Positions 1 through 4,744 of a stretch of DNA of 5,815 nucleotides are shown here, piece after piece; within the stretch, counting starts at the first letter, position 1; every line of letters starts with the position of its first letter. The notes under the pieces were generated by a model. That model saw nothing but the letters and a program-made list of their open reading frames with translations. It made no database searches and had not been told where the DNA came from. Source of the stretch: an uncultured Nocardiopsis sp. GTDB lineage: Bacteria > Actinomycetota > Actinomycetes > Streptosporangiales > Streptosporangiaceae. The position numbers were made by a program, and so were the translations under genes. The stretch covers positions 1 to 5,815 of the forward strand of contig CALGOD010001029.1 in assembly GCA_937957845.1 (NCBI GenBank), in the 5' to 3' direction.

Positions 1-320
1 CCGCCGAAGATCGTCGAGCGCGGGCGTGGTCTCCCGGTAAAGCGTCGCCCGGGGCCGGTCACGCGGTCGTGCGGGCCCTCGCGGGCCCAAGGGGCCGCCT
101 CGCCGGGGACGGGGGCGGTGAGGTCGCTTTCCAGACCGGGACCGGACGCGGGCACGCCCTTCGCCGCGTGCGCCACACACGATCGCTCCGACACGTCCTC
201 TCCGTGGAGACGGGATACCAGCACCCGGAGAGCACGGAGGTCCTCCGGCCGCATGGGCGGCGTCACAAAGAGACCGAACCCCCTGCCGTCTGGGCTTTCG
301 CGCACCGTAATTCGGATCAC
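1..320 (-). CDS. Hypothetical protein, 3' end cut by window edge
   Basis: An open frame runs leftward from a GTG at 320 to the window edge with no stop, giving about 106 residues. The first 60 are convincing: they begin MIRITVRESPDGRGFGLFV, then a short leucine/arginine-rich amphipathic stretch (roughly residues 24-38), and third positions are mostly G or C. I do not recognise the family. The start is uncertain because no Shine-Dalgarno precedes 320. A TTGACC hexamer at 337-332 could be a -35 box, in which case the in-frame GTG at 305 might be a leaderless start. In the last 60 bases the frame turns Arg/Pro-rich, while another minus frame reads a more protein-like ATLYRETTPALDDLRR. The true protein may therefore shift frame near position 55, by mutation or sequencing error, or end differently. 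The gene is divergent from the efflux gene and could be co-regulated with it. Confidence 0.5.
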   Translation of the reverse strand, partial: MIRITVRESPDGRGFGLFVTPPMRPEDLRALRVLVSRLHGEDVSERSCVAHAAKGVPASGPGLESDLTAPVPGEAAPWAREGPHDRVTGPGRRFTGRPRPRSTIFG

Positions 321-377
321 GCGAGGAATCGGGTCAAGGCGGGATTGCCCACTCCTAGCCTTGTATTGGAGGCGGAA

Positions 378-398
378 GTGATCCCACAGATCACGTGA
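378..398 (+). CDS. Possible six-residue leader peptide upstream of the efflux gene
   Basis: GTG at 378 opens a short frame reading M-I-P-Q-I-T and ending at TGA 396-398. GGAGG at 368-372 sits five bases upstream, as good a ribosome binding site as those of the real genes here. The frame lies 96 bases before the efflux gene start and is followed by a strong hairpin (420-450), the layout of a translation or transcription attenuator. It also coincides with a palindrome that could simply be an operator, and no stalling motif from a known leader is recognised, so this is speculative. Confidence 0.22.
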   Translation: MIPQIT

Positions 399-400
399 TC
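378..400. promoter_or_regulatory. Composite palindrome, candidate operator
   Basis: GTGATC (378-383), GATCAC (389-394) and GTGATC (395-400) lie in tandem. The first two form a 6-bp inverted repeat with a 5-base spacer. The last two fuse into the perfect 12-bp palindrome GATCACGTGATC. A further GATCAC lies at 315-320, over the proposed start of the divergent gene. Overlapping half-sites between divergent genes, one of them an efflux pump, are typical of an operator for a dimeric repressor. No repressor gene is seen in the window, so the ligand and regulator are unknown. An alternative reading is that part of this is the leader ORF at 378-398. Confidence 0.45.
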
Positions 401-419
401 CCCGCTTGGGACTTCTGCC

Positions 420-450
420 GGCGCCCCGCCCGAAGGCGGTTCACGGCGCC
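420..450 (+). promoter_or_regulatory. GC-rich hairpin in the efflux gene leader
   Basis: GGCGCC (420-425) pairs with GGCGCC (445-450), and CCGCC (426-430) pairs with GGCGG (435-439) across a CGAA loop. The result is an 11-bp stem with a five-base bulge (TTCAC, 440-444) on one side. No T-run follows, so a simple terminator is unlikely. The ribosome binding site of the efflux gene (GGAG, 485-488) can also pair with CTCC at 474-477. Together these suggest a structured leader able to modulate expression, but no function is demonstrated. Confidence 0.35.
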
Positions 451-494
451 CCACGCATCTCCTGTTCGTACCTCTCCTTGCGTTGGAGCCTTAG

Positions 495-1853
495 GTGACC
501 CTTGTTTCCGCACGCCCTGATCGTCGTGCCCTGATCACCAAGGACGTCCAGAACGTCCCCGCCCGCACCCCCCGGACCGACGATGCGCCGCACCAGGGCG
601 GCGCACCCGAGCACCGTCGCACGACCCGCCGTGCGGACGCGTCCCGGACGCGCCGCCGCACGCTGCTGCTCGTGTTCGTGCTCGGCGTACTGTCCGCGAT
701 CGGTCCGCTCGCCACGGACCTGTATCTGCCCGCGCTGCCCCAGATCGCCACCGACCTGGGCACCAGCGAGGCCAGCGTCAAGCTCACCCTGACCTCGGTC
801 ATGGCCGGGCTGGCCCTGGGGCAGCTCGTCATCGGCCCTCTCAGCGACCGTTGGGGGCGCCGCCCGCCGCTACTGGTGGGAATCGGCGTGTTCACCGCCA
901 GCACCCTGGCCATCGCGGCGGTGACCAGCGTGGAGATGTTCAGCCTGCTGCGCTTCGTGCAGGGGTTGTCCGCCGCCGCAGGGCTGGTGGTCTCTCGCGC
1001 CATCGTGCGGGACGTGTTCGACGGCGACGCCGCGGCCACGTTCTTCTCCCGGCTGGTGCTGCTGGCCGGGCTGGCGCCCATGCTCGGCCCGATCCTGGGC
1101 GGCCAGCTGCTGTTCCTGGGCCCCTGGCAGTTGCTCTTCTTCGTACTCGGCGCGATGGGCCTGGCGACCTTCGCCCTGGTGCTGTTCGGTCTGCCCGAGA
1201 GCCTTCCCGCCGAGCAGCGCGGACGCACCAGTCCGGGGGCGCAGATGCGCGTGTTCGGTGCTCTGCTGCGCGATCTTCGCTTCATCGGTCCGACGCTCAC
1301 GCTCGCGCTGAGCTTCGGCATGAGCTTCACCTACATCTCGACGTTCTCCTTCGTGTCCCAGTCCCGCTTCGACAGCAGCGCCCAGGAGTTCAGCCTGGTG
1401 TTCGCGGTGACCACGCTCGGCATGATCCTGGGCAACCAGGTGAACGCCTTCCTCATCGGCCGGGTGGAGATCTACCGCCGCCTGTTCCTGGGCCTGGGCG
1501 GTTCGATCGTGTCCGTGACCTCTCTGACGGTCCTGGACGCCTTCGGTGGCGCGAGCCTGGTGACGGTGACGGCCGCGCTGTTCGTGATGATGGTGTTCAC
1601 CGGCCTGGTGTCGCCGAACGCGACCGCGCTGGCCCTGGACGGGCAGTCGCCGAAGGTCGCCGGCAGCGGCTCCGCCCTTCTGGGCACGCTGCAGTTCGGT
1701 ATCGGCTCCGGTCTGGCCTCGACCGCCGGTCTGGCCGGCCCGGTGACCCTGTCCAGCATGACCACGGTCATGCTCGCCACGGCCGTCGGCGCGGCGGTGG
1801 TGTTCACGGGATTCTCCCTTCGCGTGCGTCGCACCCCGCTGGTCGCCGCGTGA
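495..1853 (+). CDS. MFS multidrug efflux transporter, Bcr/CflA type
   Basis: This 452-residue inner-membrane protein of the major facilitator superfamily is predicted to use the proton gradient to export drugs or toxic metabolites. After a hydrophilic Arg-rich N-terminus (about residues 1-55), hydrophobic segments consistent with about 12 helices follow. Visible landmarks are DLYLPALP (75-82), typical of Bcr/CflA proteins; MFS motif A GPLSDRWGRR (114-123); RFVQG (153-157), at the motif B position; and PMLGPILGG (195-203), the drug-antiporter motif C region. A central hydrophilic loop (about 234-260) separates the two halves. The GTG start at 495 is chosen because GGAG (485-488) lies six bases upstream and no other start codon in this frame precedes the first helix. 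The roughly 55-residue cytoplasmic tail is longer than in enterobacterial Bcr. The gene is transcribed alone, behind a structured leader with a candidate operator. The substrate cannot be inferred. Confidence 0.93.
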   Translation: MTLVSARPDRRALITKDVQNVPARTPRTDDAPHQGGAPEHRRTTRRADASRTRRRTLLLVFVLGVLSAIGPLATDLYLPALPQIATDLGTSEASVKLTLTSVMAGLALGQLVIGPLSDRWGRRPPLLVGIGVFTASTLAIAAVTSVEMFSLLRFVQGLSAAAGLVVSRAIVRDVFDGDAAATFFSRLVLLAGLAPMLGPILGGQLLFLGPWQLLFFVLGAMGLATFALVLFGLPESLPAEQRGRTSPGAQMRVFGALLRDLRFIGPTLTLALSFGMSFTYISTFSFVSQSRFDSSAQEFSLVFAVTTLGMILGNQVNAFLIGRVEIYRRLFLGLGGSIVSVTSLTVLDAFGGASLVTVTAALFVMMVFTGLVSPNATALALDGQSPKVAGSGSALLGTLQFGIGSGLASTAGLAGPVTLSSMTTVMLATAVGAAVVFTGFSLRVRRTPLVAA

Positions 1854-1982
1854 GCTCCGACGCGGGCGGACACGCGCCCACGTTCCCGGCCGTGGTCGGC
1901 GGAGTGGGCGAACCGTCGGCCCCACGGGCGTCGACCCCCGAGTCGGCCAGGAGGATCGCCGTCTCCCGCGCCCGACACCACG

Positions 1983-2033
1983 GGTGCTCCCGGCCCGCGC
2001 GGACGACGGGCTGACCGGTCGGGAAGGGGCACC
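1983..2033 (+). terminator. Imperfect long hairpin, possible terminator of the efflux gene
   Basis: Three 5-bp arms nest: GGTGC (1983-1987) with GCACC (2029-2033), TCCCG (1988-1992) with CGGGA (2020-2024), and GCCCG (1993-1997) with CGGGC (2007-2011). Unpaired bases interrupt only the 3' side. It starts 130 bases past the efflux stop. There is no T-tract, which is common for actinobacterial terminators, but in DNA this GC-rich such structures arise easily. Confidence 0.2.
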
Positions 2034-2245
2034 GTCCACCGGCTCTTCGTCCTGCCGGATGTTCAACGCCCTTCCACCGATGGCGTTCGTCTCCCCGCTC
2101 GGCGAATCGCCGCATGGGCCCACCCAGAACCCGGAAGAGGTCCCGACCCGACGTCGTGTTCGGGGGGTCGTCGATCGGGCACGGCCTCGACCGTCCCGCA
2201 CTCCCGGAGACGGTCTTACCTATCCAGGCGGGTACGACCTGACCA

Positions 2246-2258
2246 GGGAACACTTCCC
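2246..2258. promoter_or_regulatory. Short perfect inverted repeat before the MSMEG_6728-type gene
   Basis: GGGAA-CAC-TTCCC lies 15 bases upstream of the start codon. It could be a small operator or an RNA hairpin next to the ribosome binding region. Five-base arms are short, so chance is a real possibility. Confidence 0.25.
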
Positions 2259-2272
2259 GGAACGGACGGGGG

Positions 2273-3244
2273 ATGATGCAGACCTTCTTGCCGTGTTCGA
2301 CGTTCGGCGAGTGCGCGCGGACACTGGACGACCGCCGCCTGGGCAAGCAGCGGGTGGAGACGCTGCAGATCCTGCGGGCGCTGGTGTGGCCGCGTTACGG
2401 ATGGAAGCGCCACCCCGCCGTGGCGATGTGGCGGGGCTTCGTACCGGCCCTGGTCGGTTACGGGGTGGCGGTGTGCCGTGAGTGGCGCTCCCGTGGACAC
2501 TCCGACTCGATCCTGCCCTCGCTGCTGGACTTCAGTGGGGGCGTGGTGCCCGAGGAGGAGGCCCTGTGGGAGGACGATCTGTTGCCCCCGTGGCTGGGAG
2601 CGAGGGATCTGCACCTTTCACACCGTTCGGCGTTGGTGGCCAAGGAGGAGTCGCACTACCGCACCCTGTTCCCCGACACTCCCGACGGTCTGCCCTATGT
2701 CTGGCCCCGACCGGCCTTTCCACATTGGCCCCTGCGGCGGGGTCGCTCCGAGCCGATGACACCGGTCGACGCCTCCCACCTGCTGGGTTCGTCCGACACC
2801 ACACCCGAGCAGACGGCGTTGGTGGACCGGTTGATCGACGGCCACGACGCCTGCCTGCGGCTCACCGAGGCCTCCGACACCACGCCCGGGCTGCTGGCCG
2901 GTCTGTGCACGCCCGGGGAGACGCTGTGGTTGGTTCCGGGGGATCCTCCGCCCAGGCCGGCCGCGGTCACCGACCCTGGACCCCTGGGCGTCTTCGGCCG
3001 TCCCGCCCGCTCGGTCGCCCGGCGACCCGGCCCCGAGGACGAGGTCGCGATGCGTGCGGAGGGAGGCGAACCCGAGTTCCGCTTCCGCAGGGTCGATCCC
3101 ACGGCCGGAACGCAGGTGGCCGTCCCGCCTGGTGTCGGACTGGTCGTCGTCGAGGGCTCCGAGTTGCCCGGACCGCCCTGTTCCGTGCCCGTGTTGCGCC
3201 TGTTGCCGCCGTCTCCGGCCGCGAGCGCTCTTCGAGGGGGCTGA
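2273..3244 (+). CDS. MSMEG_6728-family protein with long unrecognised C-terminal extension
   Basis: The product has 323 residues. Residues 2-150 resemble the actinobacterial MSMEG_6728 family, whose N-terminus is related, as I recall it, to pyrimidine-dimer DNA glycosylase-like (Pyr_excise) proteins. Diagnostic stretches are MQTFLP (2-7), LDDRRLGKQRVETLQILRAL (18-37), YGWKRHPAVAMWRGF (42-56), LHLSHRSALVAKE (113-125) and YRTLFPDTPDGLPYVWP (129-145). The role is unproven; DNA damage repair is a family-level guess. From about 155 to the end lies a Pro/Gly-rich extension that I do not recognise, including LVDRLIDGHDACLRL (183-197) and TPGETLWLVPG (213-223). Most relatives I recall end soon after the YVWP motif. 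The start is ATGATG. I give the first ATG, but the second (2276) yields the usual MQTFLP N-terminus and sits better relative to the weak GGACGGGGG ribosome binding sequence. The gene appears to be transcribed alone. Confidence 0.8.
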   Translation: MMQTFLPCSTFGECARTLDDRRLGKQRVETLQILRALVWPRYGWKRHPAVAMWRGFVPALVGYGVAVCREWRSRGHSDSILPSLLDFSGGVVPEEEALWEDDLLPPWLGARDLHLSHRSALVAKEESHYRTLFPDTPDGLPYVWPRPAFPHWPLRRGRSEPMTPVDASHLLGSSDTTPEQTALVDRLIDGHDACLRLTEASDTTPGLLAGLCTPGETLWLVPGDPPPRPAAVTDPGPLGVFGRPARSVARRPGPEDEVAMRAEGGEPEFRFRRVDPTAGTQVAVPPGVGLVVVEGSELPGPPCSVPVLRLLPPSPAASALRGG

Positions 3245-3363
3245 CCGTCGCGCCCTTGGGAAGAGGCAGCTCAAAGAACCTTTCCGTTCCTTGTCAAGAG
3301 TTCCCACGCCAAGGTCCTCGACTACCCCGTGAACGTGTTCCCCGGGATATCCGTGGTTGAAGA

Positions 3364-3389
3364 GGTATTGACGTCGAGCTCCGGGGTAG
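3364..3389 (+). promoter_or_regulatory. Possible stress-sigma-type promoter
   Basis: GGTAT (3364-3368) and GGGTAG (3384-3389), 15 bases apart, resemble the GGTTT...GGGTAT pattern of actinobacterial SigF/SigB-like general stress sigma factors (4 of 5 and 5 of 6 positions). A transcript would start near 3396 and carry a roughly 90-base leader. A TTGACG at 3368 has no well-spaced -10 box. This is pattern matching by eye, and short matches occur by chance. Confidence 0.28.
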
Positions 3390-3418
3390 CACTCCACCAG
3401 AGGCAAAAGTTCCCCGTT

Positions 3419-3443
3419 CGTAATGTTTACGCCATCTCGTAAA
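3419..3443. promoter_or_regulatory. Cluster of CGTAA/TTACG inverted half-sites
   Basis: CGTAA (3419-3423) and TTACG (3427-3431) form a perfect 5-bp inverted repeat around TGT. A third half-site, CGTAAA (3438-3443), forms a second inverted pair with TTTACG (TTTAC 3426-3430, GTAAA 3439-3443). Three alternating copies in an A/T-rich patch 43 bases ahead of a start codon suggest an operator or alternating RNA pairings in the leader. Confidence 0.35.
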
Positions 3444-3462
3444 GACCGGATTCGCACCGGTC
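3444..3462 (+). promoter_or_regulatory. Hairpin upstream of the ribosome binding site
   Basis: GACCGG (3444-3449) pairs with CCGGTC (3457-3462) around a seven-base loop, ending nine bases before the AGAGGAGAA ribosome binding site. It may protect the transcript or tune translation. It looks superficially like a tRNA T-arm, but no other tRNA parts surround it. Confidence 0.3.
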
Positions 3463-3485
3463 ACGATGACGAGAGGAGAACCAAG

Positions 3486-3743
3486 ATGAGGAACCCTCTG
3501 AGGACCATGAAGCGCCGACTGACCCCGGCAGGGGGCACCACGCCGGGCAGAGGTGCCGGAACGCGTGACCCCCTGGCCCGTGTGAAGAGGACGGCCCGGT
3601 CCGCCGCGAAGTCACCGAAGGGGCGCGGTCCGCTGAGCCGCTCGGCACGGCGCACCTCCCCGTCCGGTCGACGTCCGCAGACCCGCAGGGGCCCTTTGGG
3701 CTGGTTGGACTCCCTGTCCAGGGGCAGGAGGCCCCGCCTGTGA
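3486..3743 (+). CDS. Small, extremely arginine-rich protein of unknown function
   Basis: The product is 85 residues and about 30% Arg and Lys (21 Arg, 4 Lys) against only two Asp and no Glu, a net charge near +23. It has no hydrophobic segment or signal peptide and no cysteine. It is rich in Gly, Pro, Ser and Thr and probably disordered. A short, more hydrophobic patch, PLGWLDSLSRG, sits near the C-terminus (residues 70-80) and could be a small binding motif. The ATG at 3486 is chosen because AGAGGAGAA (3472-3480) lies at ideal distance. The frame stays open upstream to an ATG at 3423, but that one has no ribosome binding site. The composition suggests nucleic-acid or polyanion binding, for instance nucleoid or ribosome association; this is inference from charge only. 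A terminator-like hairpin follows, so it is likely a monocistronic transcript behind a palindromic leader. Confidence 0.62.
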   Translation: MRNPLRTMKRRLTPAGGTTPGRGAGTRDPLARVKRTARSAAKSPKGRGPLSRSARRTSPSGRRPQTRRGPLGWLDSLSRGRRPRL

Positions 3744-3814
3744 CCGGACCTCTCACTCCGGTTCTGTGAGGAGTCACGGAAGCAAGGGCGCGGCCACTCC
3801 CAGTACGGCCGCCT

Positions 3815-3841
3815 CGGGGCGGGCCATCGTGGCCCGCCCCG
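3815..3841. terminator. Bidirectional terminator hairpin between convergent genes
   Basis: CGGGGCGGGCCA (3815-3826) and TGGCCCGCCCCG (3830-3841) form a perfect 12-bp stem around the loop TCG. It lies 72 bases past the small Arg-rich gene and 27 bases past the stop of the convergent XRE-flavin gene, so it can serve both. No T-run flanks it on either strand, as is common for actinobacterial terminators. Confidence 0.78.
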
Positions 3842-3868
3842 TACCCGTGCGGACCATGAAGGTCGACC

Positions 3869-4549
3869 TCAGCGCAGCAGCCTGCCCGTTTCGATCCGGC
3901 GCCCGCTCACCTTCGTCGGTGTGATGCGCACATAGGTGTCCCGTCGACCCCCCGCCCAGGGGCGGAGCGGGGCCGAGTTCTCCAGTGAGGCGCCCTCCTC
4001 CGGGTCGCTCACGATGCGCCCCTGTCCGGCGATGAGCACACTCCATCCCTCGCTCATGGTGTCGTCGAGACGGTCCACCTCGAAACCGAGGGGACCTGAG
4101 GCCCGTCTGGCGATCTTCCCGTCGGTCTCGGTCAAGAAGACGATGTCCCCCTCGATGACCATGTAGTTCACCGGGAGGACGATCGGAGGGCGACCCTCGT
4201 CGGCGAAGGCCACGCGCCCCACACCGCCGGGGCGGATGAGTTGCATGCACTCGTCCGGGTCCAGCACACGCATCCGTGGATGGAGCTCGGCCGTGGACGC
4301 GGCGCCGGGCGGTGTGTCGATGTCGGCTCCCAGAAGACGGTCGGGAGTGGTGTGCAGGGCCCGGGAGAGTCTGTAGAGCGCGCTTCGACTGAGGGAGGGT
4401 GGATGTTCCTCCATGTAGGCCACGTATCCGGCCGCCATCCCGGCACGCTGGGCGAGTTCCTCACGGGTGAGGCCTAGTTCCTCCCTGCGTCGGGCCACCC
4501 TACGGCCGATGTCCCCACTGGCGTGTTCGCCTTCACTGGCTCCCACCAT
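3869..4549 (-). CDS. XRE-type HTH regulator fused to a flavin/F420-binding split-barrel domain
   Basis: The product has 226 residues and two domains. Residues about 14-75 form an XRE/Cro-like DNA-binding domain, with the helix-turn-helix around LTREELAQRAGMAAGYVAYME (27-47). Residues about 97-226 match the pyridoxamine-5'-phosphate-oxidase-like split barrel, with landmarks GRVAFADEGRPPIVLPVNY (111-129), IVFLTETDGK (136-145), GFEVDRLDD (155-163), GWSVLIAGQGR (168-178), LRPWAGGRRD (195-204) and YVRITPTKVSGRRI (206-219). Such barrels bind FMN or F420. The fusion suggests a regulator that senses redox state or a cofactor, but no ligand is proven. The ATG at 4549 has GGGAGG five bases upstream; the frame stays open further upstream, but without a better start. 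The gene is divergent from the universal stress protein, and its own promoter and a palindrome lie just ahead of it, consistent with self-regulation. Confidence 0.9.
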   Translation of the reverse strand: MVGASEGEHASGDIGRRVARRREELGLTREELAQRAGMAAGYVAYMEEHPPSLSRSALYRLSRALHTTPDRLLGADIDTPPGAASTAELHPRMRVLDPDECMQLIRPGGVGRVAFADEGRPPIVLPVNYMVIEGDIVFLTETDGKIARRASGPLGFEVDRLDDTMSEGWSVLIAGQGRIVSDPEEGASLENSAPLRPWAGGRRDTYVRITPTKVSGRRIETGRLLR

Positions 4550-4580
4550 CGATGCCTCCCGGCGCGTTCGGCGTACGGCG

Positions 4581-4595
4581 GGGGTGGCGCACCCC
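4581..4595. promoter_or_regulatory. Perfect palindrome in the leader of the XRE-flavin gene
   Basis: GGGGTG-GCG-CACCCC, with 6-bp arms, lies 32 bases upstream of the XRE-flavin start and just downstream of its predicted transcription start. That position suits an operator for self-repression. It could also act as an RNA hairpin near the 5' end of the message. Confidence 0.42.
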
Positions 4596-4601
4596 TCCTC
4601 C

Positions 4602-4630
4602 AGTATCGACCCGTGTCCGGGAACTGACCA
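4602..4630 (-). promoter_or_regulatory. Predicted promoter of the XRE-flavin gene
   Basis: Read on the minus strand, TGGTCA (4630-4625; 4 of 6 to TTGACA) and GATACT (4607-4602; 5 of 6 to TATACT-like -10 boxes) are separated by exactly 17 bases. Transcription would begin near 4596, leaving a leader of about 45 bases that includes the palindrome and the GGGAGG ribosome binding site. Confidence 0.45.
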
Positions 4631-4637
4631 GAAGGGT

Positions 4638-4688
4638 GCGGTGGTGTCGGCCCGTTCTGGAAGGTGGCCGTTGAAGGCGGTGGTGTCG
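4638..4688. repeat. 12-bp direct repeats in the divergent regulatory region
   Basis: GCGGTGGTGTCG occurs perfectly at 4638-4649 and 4677-4688, 39 bases apart. An inverted partial copy (CACCACCG, 4705-4712) lies downstream. The first copy sits between the two divergent promoters; the second falls in the spacer of the predicted stress-protein promoter. This is the layout expected of regulator binding sites, with the adjacent XRE-flavin protein the obvious candidate. No sign of an origin or mobile element accompanies the repeats. Confidence 0.5.
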
Positions 4689-4698
4689 TGGGAATGAT
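4671..4698 (+). promoter_or_regulatory. Predicted promoter of the universal stress protein gene
   Basis: TTGAAG (4671-4676) and AATGAT (4693-4698), 16 bases apart, each match four of six consensus positions of the housekeeping promoter. The same DNA also fits a stress-sigma pattern, GTTGA (4670-4674) with GGGAAT (4690-4695) at 15 bases. Either would start transcription around 4702-4705, about 40 bases before the gene. Confidence 0.35.
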
Positions 4699-4744
4699 GG
4701 CGGGCACCACCGAAGCACGAAGGGATCGAAGGGACGGAGTCTTC

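Larger units (their letters stand above)
1854..2272. other. 419-bp intergenic stretch without a convincing gene
   Basis: No reading frame on either strand gives a recognisable protein. A 54-codon plus frame starts at GTG 1850, overlapping the efflux stop by four bases (GTGA), and ends at 2014. It has good third-position GC but no ribosome binding site and a low-complexity product. A minus frame over the same segment also has high third-position GC, so composition does not choose between them. Structures present are an imperfect hairpin (1983-2033), a perfect CGGCGA-A-TCGCCG repeat (2100-2112) and GGGAA-CAC-TTCCC (2246-2258) just before the next gene. The stretch may hold the efflux terminator, the promoter of the next gene and possibly the remains of a decayed gene. 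Confidence 0.5.
3245..3485. other. 241-bp leader and promoter region of the small Arg-rich gene
   Basis: No gene is seen. Base composition drops locally in G+C, most clearly around 3405-3445, as in promoters or structured leaders of high-GC genomes. Contents in order: a weak hairpin AAAGAAC...GTTCCTT soon after the previous stop, a GGATATCC palindrome, a promoter-like pair (3364-3389), a cluster of CGTAA/TTACG half-sites (3419-3443), a GACCGG/CCGGTC hairpin (3444-3462), and the ribosome binding site AGAGGAGAA (3472-3480). The density of palindromes suggests the downstream small gene is regulated. Confidence 0.5.

Noticed and set aside
69..398. A 109-codon plus-strand frame at the left edge
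   Set aside because: The product is low-complexity and Arg/His-rich, there is no ribosome binding site, and it lies opposite a more protein-like minus-strand frame.
870..2201. A 443-codon minus-strand frame antisense to the efflux gene
   Set aside because: Its Arg/Gly/His/Gln-rich product is the usual antisense shadow of a high-GC gene, while the plus strand encodes an unmistakable transporter.
1804..2346. A 180-codon minus-strand frame across the gap after the efflux gene
   Set aside because: It overlaps the 3' end of the efflux gene and the 5' end of the next gene, has no recognisable motif and no ribosome binding site.
2618..3457. A 279-codon minus-strand frame over the MSMEG_6728-type gene
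   Set aside because: It is antisense to a gene with clear family motifs, and its product is low-complexity.
3441..3463. tRNA T-arm-like stem with a seven-base loop
   Set aside because: The loop does not match the TTCRANY consensus, and no acceptor, D or anticodon arms are found around it.
4550..4744. DosR/DevR-type box ahead of the universal stress protein
   Set aside because: Such genes often belong to DosR-like hypoxia regulons, but no convincing GGGACT...AGTCCC palindrome is visible here.
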